A stretch of DNA of 64,000 bases from Aquisalinus flavus (GTDB lineage: Bacteria > Pseudomonadota > Alphaproteobacteria > Caulobacterales > Parvularculaceae), in the NCBI RefSeq assembly GCF_022559625.1, contig NZ_CP042288.1, positions 1,264,409 through 1,328,408 of the forward strand, read 5' to 3'. The notes under the pieces were generated by a model. It was not told the DNA's origin. It was given only the letters and a program-made list of their open reading frames with translations, and did not search any database. How positions within the stretch are numbered: position 1 is the first letter of the stretch; each line of letters begins with the position of its first letter. Positions 16,087 to 25,284 of the stretch are shown one piece after another. The position numbers were made by a program, and so were the translations under genes.

Positions 16087-18387
16087 CTAATCTATAGCCG
16101 GCATCACGATAATCCGTGTTCCGTCAGTGTTTTCCACAGCAATGCCGCGCACCGGCAAAGTCTCGCCTGTGGATAATTGCCGGGGCCTATCGTCGAAGTT
16201 GACCGTGAGTCTGGTGCCATTGGCAAACTCCGTGCGCTGAACCAGCCGGTCCTCGCTGAGGAACACGAAACCGGTCATCTGCTGGTCCCAAAGATCCGCA
16301 TGCAGCGGCCTCCATGTCTTGTGATACGCCTCGATCACCGGCAAGTCGCGCGTCATCACGCTGTCATGCAGGTGATAGAGCGGCGGGACCATGTAGAGGA
16401 TCTGGGTCAGGCCGATACGGTCGCGCTGGCCCACGGGCTTCAGCGAGCCGTACTCCCAGTGATGGGTCGCGATGATCGAATCATGCAGGGCGATCTGGTA
16501 AAGCGGCAGGCGATATTCCGGCGCATACATGAACTCGGCCATCTCATCGGGCACAGGGACCTGCTTGAAATAGATCGGCGGCGCCTCCTCCGGCCAGTAG
16601 CCGCCGAGGTAGAATGCCGACTCCCGGTCGCGTTTCAACCGCCCGTCCATCCAGCCAAAGGGCGGCGTCGTGATGCCGTGACCGAAAACGAGGTCCCTGC
16701 CAAACAGCGCCGTACCGCCCTCGGAGCCTGTCACCAGTTCCAGATCGTTGGCGATATAGCCGATGCGGTCCTGCAGCTCGGCCATCACCAGGGCGCGGCC
16801 GGTTGGGTGGTCCTCGCTATAGTCATTATAGGACAGCCCCGTCGCATCGACATCGATGAAATAGCTGTTGAATCCTGCCGCCTCCGATACCGCTTTCATC
16901 CGTATGCGGGCATATTCGGCCACACGCAGCGGGTTCACATAGGCACCGCGCCCGGCAAAGCCGGTGACCGTGCTGCCATCCTCGTTCGTATAAGCCGCAT
17001 CGTCGAAGATCGCCTGCCCCTGCTGCGCCGTCTGCCAGCTGTCGGCAAGATCCTCCGGGTGGGCACTGGCATAGCTGTCATAGGTACCAACGAGATAGCC
17101 GGCGTTTTTGGCGGCTTCGACCGCCTCTGGATGCCACAATGCCTCCCGCCAGTCGGAGGTGCCGATCCACGCGCTTTCGATGCCGGCACCTTGAAGCGCC
17201 TCGACGAGCCCCGTGGACAGCCCGTCGCCCCAGCTCGGCGGATCGGCCATCATGCCAGGGAACTCGGCCGTCAACTTGGCGCGGACCGCCCTGATCCACG
17301 CGTCCTGCGCTGCCGGATCATGACCACCGGGCAGCGGCGCGACCGATGACACCGCGAGCACTTCCGGCAGGACGAGATTGATGAACCGGGTCATCGCAAC
17401 CCGGCCATAGCCAGAGACATAGCCTTGCGGCCCGGCCGCTTCCTCGATGATGCCGTTTATCTCACCACGATAATCAGACGGCACCGCGCCCCACAGCATA
17501 GCGGAGAACGCCCCGGCCTCATCCCGCCGCGCGGCGAACGTCTGCACAAAGCCCTTCCAGTCGATGATATCGCCCGGCTTCAGCGGCCCCTTGTCATGGA
17601 CGTAGAGATGCGGCGCCCCGGCGAGCTTGCCGATAGCCGGATTGTCCGCCGTCTTCTGCGCCAGCGTGCGGAAATGATCGGTGCCCTCAAGATACGCACG
17701 ATAGTACTTCGCGCCGACTACCGGATCGGCAGCACCGAGCGCGATCCGTACGGTATAGGGCTCATCAAGGTTGAACCGGGTATAGGTCTGTCGCGCCCCG
17801 ACGCGCAAGCGCCCATTTTCGTTGGCGAGGATCAGCCCGGCATCGAGCGGCGTTTCCAGGATATAGCTGGCGGAAACATCCTCCCCCAGCGCCGTCCACA
17901 CAGGCACGGTAAGTTCCGAGCCGTGCATCTCGCCCATTCGCGAAGACAGGAACTCAGCCCACAGAGTGTTATCGGCTTCGACCAGACGACCCTCACCGAA
18001 AACCGGCAAGGCATAGGACTGAGCGAGTCCGACCGGGCTGCGCGGCCAAGTCAACTCGCCTGCCTCGTGCGCGGTGATGGAGACCACAAGGGCATCGCCA
18101 TCCAGCCGGGCAACGACTTGGTAAGTCCCGGCTTCAGCGGTGAGCCGCCAGCGATAGCCGCCGGCGCTCCCACTCATTTCGGCCATCTGGCCATCGCCGA
18201 AAGTGGCCTCAGTGACCTGAAACAGGTCGCCGCCGTGAAAAGCCGCGCTGACCGCCAGGGTCTCCGCGTCTATCTCGAAACGGGCGTTGGGACCGACAAG
18301 ACCTAGCGTTTCGGCATGCGCCGGCATCATCGACGACAGGACTGAAGCCAGTCCTGCCGTCAGCAGCCCTGTGATCCCTCTGACCAC
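16087..18387 (-). CDS. Secreted glycoside-hydrolase-like protein (GH101/DUF5696-related)
   Basis: A 766-residue protein with signal peptide (GLLTAGLASVLSSMMPAHA). An N-terminal beta-rich part (about 30-210) is followed by a segment AKYYRAYLEGTDHFRTLAQKTADNPAIGKLAGAPHLY and a probable (beta/alpha)8 region containing FNSYFIDVDATGL and LVTGSEGG, where the acidic residues would be candidate catalytic groups. The pattern resembles uncharacterised glycosidases distantly related to GH101 endo-alpha-N-acetylgalactosaminidases; I judge this by eye. It should act on a glycan in the periplasm or outside. The start is a GTG with a weak ribosome site, 10 bp after ubiK. No sugar transport or other glycosidase genes are adjacent. 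Confidence 0.6.
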   Translation of the reverse strand: MVRGITGLLTAGLASVLSSMMPAHAETLGLVGPNARFEIDAETLAVSAAFHGGDLFQVTEATFGDGQMAEMSGSAGGYRWRLTAEAGTYQVVARLDGDALVVSITAHEAGELTWPRSPVGLAQSYALPVFGEGRLVEADNTLWAEFLSSRMGEMHGSELTVPVWTALGEDVSASYILETPLDAGLILANENGRLRVGARQTYTRFNLDEPYTVRIALGAADPVVGAKYYRAYLEGTDHFRTLAQKTADNPAIGKLAGAPHLYVHDKGPLKPGDIIDWKGFVQTFAARRDEAGAFSAMLWGAVPSDYRGEINGIIEEAAGPQGYVSGYGRVAMTRFINLVLPEVLAVSSVAPLPGGHDPAAQDAWIRAVRAKLTAEFPGMMADPPSWGDGLSTGLVEALQGAGIESAWIGTSDWREALWHPEAVEAAKNAGYLVGTYDSYASAHPEDLADSWQTAQQGQAIFDDAAYTNEDGSTVTGFAGRGAYVNPLRVAEYARIRMKAVSEAAGFNSYFIDVDATGLSYNDYSEDHPTGRALVMAELQDRIGYIANDLELVTGSEGGTALFGRDLVFGHGITTPPFGWMDGRLKRDRESAFYLGGYWPEEAPPIYFKQVPVPDEMAEFMYAPEYRLPLYQIALHDSIIATHHWEYGSLKPVGQRDRIGLTQILYMVPPLYHLHDSVMTRDLPVIEAYHKTWRPLHADLWDQQMTGFVFLSEDRLVQRTEFANGTRLTVNFDDRPRQLSTGETLPVRGIAVENTDGTRIIVMPAID

Positions 18388-18397
18388 CCCGGTCAGA

Positions 18398-18652
18398 TCA
18401 CTTCTTGCTGTCGAGCTTGGCTTCCAGTGTCTCGAGGCGCTGTTTGAGATTGGCGTTCTCTTCCATCGCCTTCACCGCCATCTCGCGCACGGCCTCGAAC
18501 TCCTCACGCTGGACGAGGTCGCTGTCGGCGAGGAATTTCTGCACCTGGCTGCGGAACATGGTCTCCGCTTCCTGGCGCATGCCATCGGCCGCACCGGCGG
18601 CCTCGGTCATGGCTTTGGCGAAATGTTCGAAAAACGGGTTCGACGTCTGCAT
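18398..18652 (-). CDS. ubiK: UbiK-family accessory factor (BMFP/YqiC-like)
   Basis: An 84-residue helical protein: FFEHFAKAMTEAAGAADGMRQEAETMFRSQVQKFLADSDLVQREEFEAVREMAVKAMEEN, ending in a coiled coil of heptads (LKQRLETLEAKLDSK). This is the UbiK/BMFP pattern. In enterobacteria UbiK trimerises, binds lipid and helps the ubiquinone biosynthetic complex assemble. It lies between creA and the glycosidase-like gene on the same strand; another ubiquinone gene, ubiG, is elsewhere in the window. Confidence 0.85.
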   Translation of the reverse strand: MQTSNPFFEHFAKAMTEAAGAADGMRQEAETMFRSQVQKFLADSDLVQREEFEAVREMAVKAMEENANLKQRLETLEAKLDSKK

Positions 18653-18722
18653 GGCAATCTCCTTTTCACTGGAAAATAGTCTGATACGGCCCCGTCTGCA
18701 AACCGGTCTGCCGGTTCACAGG

Positions 18723-19238
18723 CTACTGTGCCGCAGCGACGGCGCCCGCACGGCCTTCCAGCCATTGCACATCCTGGCCGTACATGGTCACGGTCGAGAT
18801 CGCCATCTTCGCAGACCCGTCCACCGGCTTCCTTGAGTAGGCCACATAGAGCAGCGTGTCATTGACCGGGTCATAGATGCGGCGCACCGAGATCACCTTG
18901 AAGATCAGGCTCGCCTTCTGGTCGAACACCCGCTCGCCGGCCTTGCCCATGTCGATATCGCCGATCACCAACGGCCCGGTCTGGCGGCAGGCGATGGACG
19001 CGTTGGACGGGTCCTCGAACCAGTTGCCCTTGGAGACACGATCCCAGAAGCCGCGATCGAAATGACTGAGATGACAGGTCACCCCCTCGACCTTCGGGTC
19101 CTTCAGGGCCTCGACCTTGATTTCATTGCCAAGCCAGTCATTCTTGAACTCGCCGACCTCGTCCTCGCCGCCGCCACAGCCGGCCAGAGACAGGGTCAGA
19201 AACAGGCCAGCGGCCAAAAGGCCCGAGAATCTTGTCAT
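18723..19238 (-). CDS. creA: CreA-family lipoprotein
   Basis: A 171-residue protein with a lipobox LSLAGC (acylated Cys21) and a CreA domain: DWLGNEIKVEALKDPKVEGVTCHLSHFDRGFW, SNASIACRQTGPL, and SLIFKVISVRRIYDPVNDTLLYVAYSRK. Two conserved cysteines (C55, C84) probably form a disulfide. CreA proteins are widespread in proteobacteria and their function is unknown. It is the first of a same-strand run creA-ubiK-glycosidase and is divergent from lgt, sharing a 101-bp promoter region. Confidence 0.87.
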   Translation of the reverse strand: MTRFSGLLAAGLFLTLSLAGCGGGEDEVGEFKNDWLGNEIKVEALKDPKVEGVTCHLSHFDRGFWDRVSKGNWFEDPSNASIACRQTGPLVIGDIDMGKAGERVFDQKASLIFKVISVRRIYDPVNDTLLYVAYSRKPVDGSAKMAISTVTMYGQDVQWLEGRAGAVAAAQ

Positions 19239-19339
19239 AAAACTTTTCCTGAACGGGGCTAATGCCCTAACAGTCCTGTAATTGGCATGGTTCGCTGGCT
19301 TTGCAAGGGTGACAGCCGGGCTATGCGGGATTAGAAAGA

Positions 19340-20359
19340 ATGATGATGAGCATGCTGGCAGCGTTCGCGCTTGAAATTCCCTATCCGGACATCGATCCGG
19401 TATTCTTCAGCATCGGCCCGCTGCCGATACGCTGGTATGCCCTTGCCTATATTACCGGCATCGTCCTCGGCTGGGTCTATGCCGTGCGGCTGTTGAAGCG
19501 CGACAGTCTCTGGCAAGGCCAGCACGCGCAGGGCGCACCGATGAGCCGGGAAATGCTCGACGATCTCATTTTCTGGGTGACGATCGGCATTATTCTCGGC
19601 GGACGCCTCGGCTATGTGTTGTTCTACAAGCCCGCGCTGATCATCGCGCCCTGGGAACAGCTTGCCGGGCCGCTCTACCTGCCACCGGCGATCATGCTGT
19701 GGCAGGGTGGCATGTCCTTCCATGGCGGCATGCTCGGCGTCACGCTGGCGGGGTTTTTCTTTGCCCGTCGCCACGGCCTGAGATTTTTCTCCGTCGCCGA
19801 CCTTTTCGCCGTCGCAGCGCCCATCGGGCTGTTTTTCGGAAGGATCGCCAATTTCATCAATGGCGAGCTTTACGGACGGCCGACCGATGCGCCCTGGGCG
19901 ATGGTCTTCCCGACAGACCCGGTCCAGCTCGCGCGGCATCCAAGCCAGCTTTACGAGGCCTTCCTCGAAGGGCTCGTGCTGTTCGCCATTCTCGCCGTCG
20001 GCATCTGGACCTACCGGATCCTGCGCAAGCCTGGCGTCGCGACCGGCATTTTCCTCGCCGGGTACGGCCTCTCGCGCATCATCGTGGAGATTTTCCGCGA
20101 GCCCGACGCGCACATGCCGGATTTCCCGCTCGGCATCACCATGGGCATGATCCTGTCCCTGCCCATGGTCCTTCTTGGCGCATGGCTGGTCTGGCGCGGC
20201 TGGAACGGCAACCTTGCCGGACCGGTCGACAAAAACACGTCCCGCAGGAAACCGCCGCCCAAGTCCGCCTCTGCCAGTCTGAAGGACAAGCCTGATGACA
20301 GCGCACCGGTGGCGGATGCCGATAAGCCGGAAACCGACCAGAAAACCAGCAAGGCCTGA
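19340..20359 (+). CDS. lgt: Prolipoprotein diacylglyceryl transferase
   Basis: A 339-residue multi-pass inner-membrane enzyme with the Lgt signature FFGRIANFINGELYGRPT, the HG motif in SFHGGMLGV, and a typical opening (DIDPVFFSIGPLPIRWYALAYITGIVLGW). It transfers diacylglycerol from phosphatidylglycerol to the lipobox cysteine, the first step in lipoprotein maturation, and so serves the lipoproteins encoded here (cytochrome c, CreA, the SLT protein). The last 50 residues are a charged low-complexity tail that Lgt usually lacks. It overlaps the next gene (TGATG), making a coupled lgt-methylase-pgeF operon. Confidence 0.95.
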   Translation: MMMSMLAAFALEIPYPDIDPVFFSIGPLPIRWYALAYITGIVLGWVYAVRLLKRDSLWQGQHAQGAPMSREMLDDLIFWVTIGIILGGRLGYVLFYKPALIIAPWEQLAGPLYLPPAIMLWQGGMSFHGGMLGVTLAGFFFARRHGLRFFSVADLFAVAAPIGLFFGRIANFINGELYGRPTDAPWAMVFPTDPVQLARHPSQLYEAFLEGLVLFAILAVGIWTYRILRKPGVATGIFLAGYGLSRIIVEIFREPDAHMPDFPLGITMGMILSLPMVLLGAWLVWRGWNGNLAGPVDKNTSRRKPPPKSASASLKDKPDDSAPVADADKPETDQKTSKA

Positions 20360-21495
20360 TGACAGACCCGAAAAAACACGAAGACCGGGGCCCGACCCCG
20401 CTTGAAGAGATTCTCGTGCGCCTGATCGAGGGTCACGGCCCCATCCGCGTCAGCGACTACATGGCCGACGTGCTCGGCCATCCCCAGCACGGGTATTACA
20501 TGACGCAGACCGCCTTCGGGCAGGATGGCGACTACATCACGGCACCGGAGATCAACCAGGTCTTCGGCGAGCTGATCGGGGCGTGGCTGGTGCAGGCGTG
20601 GGAAGATATCGGCGCGCCCTCCTTCTTCAACCTGATCGAGCTCGGCCCGGGCCGCGGCACGCTGATGGCCGATATTCTGCGAACGGCGAGGAAGGTAAAA
20701 CCCAAATTCCTTGACGCCGCTGGCATCTACATGGTCGAGACCTCGGGCCGGCAGCGCTATAGCCAGCAGCGCAAGCTGCATGAAACCGGTCTCGACATCA
20801 CATGGGCGGCAGACATTGCCGACATCCCCCTCGCCCCGACCCTCGTCGTCGCCAACGAGTTTTTCGACTGCATGCCGATCCGGCAGTTCGTGCGCACCAC
20901 CTCTCATGACGATGCCTGCTGGCGCGAGCGGCTGGTCGATGTCAGCCGTGATGACAAGAACCGTCCACGGCTGCATTTTACCCTGTCGAAGCAATTGCAC
21001 GAGACGCCGCGCGGGGCGCCGGGCTTCGCCAGGCCCGAAGATATTTTTGAAATCAGCGATGATGCCCGTGACGTGATCGAGGATATAGCTGGAAGATTCG
21101 CAAACCATAAGGGCCGTGCACTGATCATTGATTACGGCCATACGCGCAGCGGCTTCGGCGATACGCTGCAGGCAATGCAGGCCCATCACTACTGGCCGGT
21201 CTTCGCGGCGCCCGGCAATGCTGATGTGACTGCCCATGTCGATTTCGAAGCGCTGTCCCGTGAAGGCGTGGCCCGCGGTCTCGAGGCCCATGGCGCCATC
21301 GAACAGGGCCTGTTCCTCGGGCGTCTCGGTATCGAGGAACGCGCTCGCACACTCCTGAAGAACGTCATCGAGATCGAACGGCCCGCCTTCGAGAACGGCG
21401 TACGCCGCCTCGTCGAGCCGGACCAGATGGGGACCATGTTCAAGGTGCTTTGCCTGTCCTCCCCGGGCCTTGATGTTCCGGCAGGATTTGAATAG
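20359..21495 (+). CDS. NDUFAF7/MidA-family SAM-dependent methyltransferase
   Basis: A 378-residue DUF185 protein with MADVLGHPQHGYYMTQTAFGQDGDYITAPEINQVFGELIGAW and the SAM motif LIELGPGRGTLMADILR. The mitochondrial relative NDUFAF7 methylates an arginine of the complex I subunit NDUFS2 during assembly; a similar role on NuoD is possible but not established. The start overlaps the lgt stop, and pgeF follows 9 bp later, the usual alphaproteobacterial order. Confidence 0.9.
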   Translation: MTDPKKHEDRGPTPLEEILVRLIEGHGPIRVSDYMADVLGHPQHGYYMTQTAFGQDGDYITAPEINQVFGELIGAWLVQAWEDIGAPSFFNLIELGPGRGTLMADILRTARKVKPKFLDAAGIYMVETSGRQRYSQQRKLHETGLDITWAADIADIPLAPTLVVANEFFDCMPIRQFVRTTSHDDACWRERLVDVSRDDKNRPRLHFTLSKQLHETPRGAPGFARPEDIFEISDDARDVIEDIAGRFANHKGRALIIDYGHTRSGFGDTLQAMQAHHYWPVFAAPGNADVTAHVDFEALSREGVARGLEAHGAIEQGLFLGRLGIEERARTLLKNVIEIERPAFENGVRRLVEPDQMGTMFKVLCLSSPGLDVPAGFE

Positions 21496-21504
21496 GGCAA
21501 CGAG

Positions 21505-22260
21505 ATGGCACCGCCTTTCCTGACCTCTGCGACGATTTCCGTCAGGCACGGCTTTTTCGGTCGCGCGGGCGGGGTTTCGGCAGGCCTCTATGAAGGCCTG
21601 AATTGCGGCCCCGGCTCTGCCGACGCCGCGGCGAATGTGAGCGAAAACCGCCGGCGCTGTTGCGACGCGCTGTCGGCAGACGCCCTGGTCACCGGCTATC
21701 AGATCCATTCCGCCGACGCGGCCTTCATCGAGACCACCGGCCAGCCCCAGCCAAAGGCCGACGCTCTGGTCACCCGAACGCCGGGGCTCGCCCTCGGGAT
21801 TCTCACCGCGGACTGTATACCGGTGCTATTTCACGACCCCCGGGCCGGTGTCATCGGCGCGGCCCATGCGGGCTGGCGCGGCGCCCTCGGCGGGGTGCTC
21901 GAGGCCTGTATCGGCATGATGCAGCAACATGGCGCGACGCCAGAAAATATTCACGCCGCCATCGGCCCGTGCCTGCGCCCGCCGCATTTTCAGGTCGGTG
22001 ACGATCTTGTTAGCGCTTTCATCGGGAAATATCCTGTCAGCATACGGTTTTTTACACCGGAGGCGAGCGACGGAAAATATCAGTGCGACCTCACCGGCTT
22101 CGCGATGTGGCGCCTGGGCGAACTGGGGCTCGGCGAAGAAAATATCAGCGACACCGGACAGAACACGCTGGCCGATCCTGCAAAATATTTCAGTTACCGT
22201 CACTCGAGACAGGCCAGCCACAAGGACTATGGACGGAACCTGTCCGCCATCGTGCTGTGA
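21505..22260 (+). CDS. pgeF: Peptidoglycan editing factor PgeF (multicopper-oxidase-like laccase domain)
   Basis: A 251-residue YfiH/PgeF protein. The zinc site is visible as ILTADCIPVLF (Cys) with AAHAGWRGALGGV (His) and the upstream H in YQIHSADA. PgeF removes misincorporated serine from UDP-MurNAc-L-Ser, keeping peptidoglycan composition correct, and also has purine nucleoside activities in some bacteria. It is the last gene of the lgt operon; the C-terminal YSYRHSRQASHKDYGRNLSAIVL-type ending (here starting FSYRHSR) is typical. Confidence 0.92.
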   Translation: MAPPFLTSATISVRHGFFGRAGGVSAGLYEGLNCGPGSADAAANVSENRRRCCDALSADALVTGYQIHSADAAFIETTGQPQPKADALVTRTPGLALGILTADCIPVLFHDPRAGVIGAAHAGWRGALGGVLEACIGMMQQHGATPENIHAAIGPCLRPPHFQVGDDLVSAFIGKYPVSIRFFTPEASDGKYQCDLTGFAMWRLGELGLGEENISDTGQNTLADPAKYFSYRHSRQASHKDYGRNLSAIVL

Positions 22261-22385
22261 AAACCACCCGGCAAAAAATTTTAAGAAACTGCATCTATCA
22301 GTGGTTGCCTCGGCTTTAAAAAAACGTCACAAACCCGGTGACGACGAAAGAACGGGATCAGGCGTGCATGGGGCGACGCTGCTTG

Positions 22386-22405
22386 AACCGTCCAGCGGGA
22401 CGGTT
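22386..22405 (+). repeat. Hairpin in the prs leader
   Basis: AACCGTCC (22386-22393), loop AGCG, then GGACGGTT (22398-22405): a perfect 8-bp stem with a 4-nt loop, 43 bp before the prs start. No T-run follows, so it is not a standard terminator for pgeF. It could be a leader structure or a protein target. Confidence 0.4.
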
Positions 22406-22448
22406 AGGACTGATACTTCCACACCCAGCGGGACACACGGGTAACGTC

Positions 22449-23393
22449 ATGAAAATTCTCTCCGGCAATGGCAACCTGACACTGGCGAAGGACATTGCGA
22501 AGGTCCTCCATGTCAACCTGACCGAAGCCGAGATAAAGACCTTCGCCGATGGCGAGGTTTTCGTCGAGATCCATGAAAATGTCCGCGGCGAGGATGTCTT
22601 CGTCATTCAGTCGACATCCAAGCCGGCCAATGACAATCTCATGGAATTGCTGATCATCATCGATGCTCTCTCGCGCGCATCGGCGAGCCGGGTGACGGCG
22701 GTGCTGCCCTATTTCGGCTATGCCCGCCAGGATCGCAAGGCCGGCCCGCGAACGCCGATCTCTGCCAAGCTGGTCGCAAACCTGATCACGACGGCGGGTG
22801 CCGACCGTGTACTGACGGTTGATCTCCATGCCGGTCAGATACAGGGCTTTTTCGATATCCCGACAGACAATCTCTATGCGGTCAAGGAGATGGAAAACCA
22901 TATCCGCGCGAACTATCCGGTCGATTCAGACAGGGTCTGCGTCGTCTCGCCGGATGTCGGTGGCGTCGTGCGCGCCCGCAGCCTCGCCAAGCGCCTCGGC
23001 AATGTGCCGCTCGCCATCGTCGACAAGCGCCGCCAGCGCGCCGGTGTCTCCGAGGTGATGCATATCATCGGTGAAGTGAAAGACATGCACTGCATCCTGT
23101 TCGACGATATCGTCGATTCAGGTGGTACGCTCGTCAATGCCGCAGAAAAGCTGATGGAAGAAGGCGCAAGATCCGTTGCCGCCTATGTCGCCCACGGCGT
23201 GCTGTCCGGCAAGGCCGTATCGCGTGTCGAGAATTCGAAAGGCCTTGAACGGCTTGTCGTCAGCGATTCGATCGAAGCGACAGAGGCCGTCAGGAATTGC
23301 GCCAAGATCGAGCAGGTATCGATCAACAAGCTGCTCGGCGAAGCAATCCGCCGGATCGCGAATGAGGAAAGTGTCTCCAGCCTGTTTGATTGA
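22449..23393 (+). CDS. prs: Ribose-phosphate pyrophosphokinase
   Basis: About 314 residues starting [20 protein letters not shown]. Signatures are [24 protein letters not shown], the flexible loop [33 protein letters not shown], and the PRPP loop [17 protein letters not shown]. It makes PRPP from ribose-5-phosphate and ATP for nucleotide, His and Trp synthesis. A longer reading from 22338 would add 37 unconserved residues. A strong terminator follows at 23422. Confidence 0.95.
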   Translation: MKILSGNGNLTLAKDIAKVLHVNLTEAEIKTFADGEVFVEIHENVRGEDVFVIQSTSKPANDNLMELLIIIDALSRASASRVTAVLPYFGYARQDRKAGPRTPISAKLVANLITTAGADRVLTVDLHAGQIQGFFDIPTDNLYAVKEMENHIRANYPVDSDRVCVVSPDVGGVVRARSLAKRLGNVPLAIVDKRRQRAGVSEVMHIIGEVKDMHCILFDDIVDSGGTLVNAAEKLMEEGARSVAAYVAHGVLSGKAVSRVENSKGLERLVVSDSIEATEAVRNCAKIEQVSINKLLGEAIRRIANEESVSSLFD

Positions 23394-23421
23394 CCGGCCC
23401 TTCAACCGCATCAGAATCAAG

Positions 23422-23448
23422 AAAGCCCGGCTCAACAGCCGGGCTTTT
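23422..23448. terminator. Rho-independent terminator, shared by prs and DUF4167 gene
   Basis: AAAGCCCGGCT (23422-23432), loop CAAC, AGCCGGGCTTT (23437-23447) and a further T: an 11-bp GC-rich stem flanked by A and T runs. It lies between convergent genes and reads as a terminator on both strands. Confidence 0.9.
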
Positions 23449-23466
23449 CAGTATCATGACAATCAA

Positions 23467-24075
23467 TTATTCTGCAGCGACTTCGGTGACCTTGTCTTCC
23501 TTCTCGCCACCGGACTGATCATTGCCTTCATCATCGGTATCGGAAGAGGCCTTGCGCGACGGACGGCGGCGGCTGCGGCGGCGCGGCTTTTCCTCGCCAT
23601 CATCATCGCTGCTGTCAGTGTCGTTGCTCTGGTCGCTGTCGTCCCCGCCGGACTTGTCTTTCGACGACTTGTCCCTGGCGGCCTTGTCGTGCGACTGATC
23701 GTTATCGCCCCGGTCCTTGCGGGAAGTCTTGGCCGGTTTCCGCCGGTTATCGCCGTCATCGTCCTCGTCATCATCTTCGTCATTATTGAGGGACGGTTGC
23801 GGTTCGTCTGACGGATCGTTCTGCTGGTTCTGCTGCTGCGGTGGCTGCATCGCCTTCATCACGCGGAAGTAATGCTCTGCATGCTGAAGCAGGCTTTCCG
23901 CCCGAACCCGGTCGCCAGCAGAAGCCGCGTCGCGGGCCAGTGTCTGGTATTTGTCGTGGATCTGGACAGCCGTCCCGCGAATCTTGACTTCGGGTCCGGT
24001 GGAATCGAGAGCCCGGTTCACATTGGGGCTCTGACGGCGCCGCTGGTTACGGCCGCGCTTCATGTTTTGCGCCAT
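23467..24075 (-). CDS. DUF4167 domain protein
   Basis: A 202-residue protein. The N-terminal 70 residues form the DUF4167 domain (RGRNQRRRQSPNVNRALDSTGPEVKIRGTA and DKYQTLARDAASAGDRVRAESLLQHAEHYFRVM), very basic at the start and probably nucleic-acid binding. The rest is a disordered Asp/Arg/Lys/Gly-rich tail. The family is common in alphaproteobacteria beside prfA/prmC, as here (separated by the agu genes); its function is unknown. Confidence 0.85.
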   Translation of the reverse strand: MAQNMKRGRNQRRRQSPNVNRALDSTGPEVKIRGTAVQIHDKYQTLARDAASAGDRVRAESLLQHAEHYFRVMKAMQPPQQQNQQNDPSDEPQPSLNNDEDDDEDDDGDNRRKPAKTSRKDRGDNDQSHDKAARDKSSKDKSGGDDSDQSNDTDSSDDDGEEKPRRRSRRRPSRKASSDTDDEGNDQSGGEKEDKVTEVAAE

Positions 24076-24407
24076 AAGGTAGTATCACCCTTTTTACTGA
24101 TCTTGCTTGAATAGTGTTGTTGCTTTCGCTCGCCGGGATATGAAACACGCTGGCTTCGATCCTCATCTGGCCTAAAGGATTATCCCCGCGCGGAACTGTG
24201 TCCGCAGTGTGTCTCAGGCGTTGCCCCTAACGGTCTTACCGTGCTGATTGATCTTGTCCTGCAATCATCGCTGGTTTCAGCAGATGGCGCGCACATGATG
24301 GAATCTGATATCAAAAAGCAGTCTGAAAAACCGGTTTTCAGTTCTGTTACAAATCATAATAACGATGTTATTGGTTATTTCAAACCTTTTTTCGCGCCCT
24401 GTCGGTG
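24076..24407. other. Gene-free, AT-richer intergenic stretch with two hairpins
   Basis: About 330 bp between two minus-strand genes. I see no convincing gene: a 63-codon reading from a GTG at 24241 has no good ribosome site and no recognisable content. The right part is AT-richer than its neighbours and holds two perfect stems: CTGAAAA/TTTTCAG (24323-24329 with 24335-24341) and AATAAC/GTTATT (24358-24363 with 24367-24372). It should contain the DUF4167 promoter and the 3' end of the agu operon; a small RNA is possible. Confidence 0.5.
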
Positions 24408-25253
24408 TCAAATCTGGCTAATGACGCCATAAAGGTCGGGCCGGCGGTCGCGGAAGAACCCGAAGGCAGCCCGTGCACGCTCAATTGCGTCGAAATCGAC
24501 TTCCGCAATCGTGAAACCCGTTTCGGTACGGTTCAGTTCCGTCATCACGTCGCCGCGATGATTCGCGATGAATGACGTGCCGTAAAAGACCTGTCCCTCC
24601 TCATCGCCGACCCGGTTCGCCGCGGCGACGGGCACGACGTTGGAAACCGCATGGCCGATCATCGCCCGCCGCCATGGCGCAGAGGTGTCGAGGTCCGGCT
24701 CCTCCGGTTCTGTCCCGATGGCGGTCGGGTATAGCAGCACCTGGGCGCCCATCAGCATCATCGCACGGGCGGTCTCCGGGAACCACTGGTCCCAGCAGAT
24801 ACCGACACCGAGACGGCCATGGCGCGTGTTCCACACCTTGAAGCCGGTATTGCCCGGCCGGAAATAGAATTTCTCCTCATAGCCCGGCCCGTCGGGAATA
24901 TGGCTCTTGCGATAGATCCCGGGCGTCGATCCGTCCGCATCCGCCATGACGAGGGAGTTGTAGTAATGCGGCCCGTCCTTTTCATAGATCGACAGCGGCA
25001 GCGCCACGCCCAGCTCGCCCGCGAGCGGCGCCAGCTGCGTGACCACCGGATGGTCCTGCCACGGATAGGCAGAGGCGAAGAATTCGTCCTTTTCGACCTT
25101 GCAGAAATACGGTCCCTGGAACAGTTCCGGCGGCAGGATGATGTCGGCGCCGGCAGCGGCTGCCTCTTTCACCATCCCGGCGACGAGATCGATATTGGCC
25201 TGCATATCCTCGCCGAATGGCGCCTGGAGCACGGCGATTTTCTTGACGGTCAT
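24408..25253 (-). CDS. aguB: N-carbamoylputrescine amidase
   Basis: A 281-residue nitrilase-superfamily amidase with the catalytic Glu in PPELFQGPYFCK, Lys in YRKSHIPDGPGYEEKFYFRPG, and Cys in VGICWDQWFPE. The PELFQGPYFC and GPGYEEKFYF strings are specific to AguB. It hydrolyses N-carbamoylputrescine to putrescine, CO2 and ammonia, the second step of the agmatine route. It lies 31 bp after aguA on the same strand. Confidence 0.93.
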   Translation of the reverse strand: MTVKKIAVLQAPFGEDMQANIDLVAGMVKEAAAAGADIILPPELFQGPYFCKVEKDEFFASAYPWQDHPVVTQLAPLAGELGVALPLSIYEKDGPHYYNSLVMADADGSTPGIYRKSHIPDGPGYEEKFYFRPGNTGFKVWNTRHGRLGVGICWDQWFPETARAMMLMGAQVLLYPTAIGTEPEEPDLDTSAPWRRAMIGHAVSNVVPVAAANRVGDEEGQVFYGTSFIANHRGDVMTELNRTETGFTIAEVDFDAIERARAAFGFFRDRRPDLYGVISQI

Positions 25254-25284
25254 CCGTATACCTCTTTATCTCTCGCTTCTGCGT

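Noticed and set aside
20011..21708. 565-codon minus-strand open frame
   Set aside because: Antisense to lgt, the NDUFAF7-type gene and pgeF, which are all clearly recognisable; an effect of high-GC codon bias.
24241..24432. 63-codon open frame in the AT-richer gap
   Set aside because: GTG start without ribosome site, no conserved content, runs into the aguB stop region.
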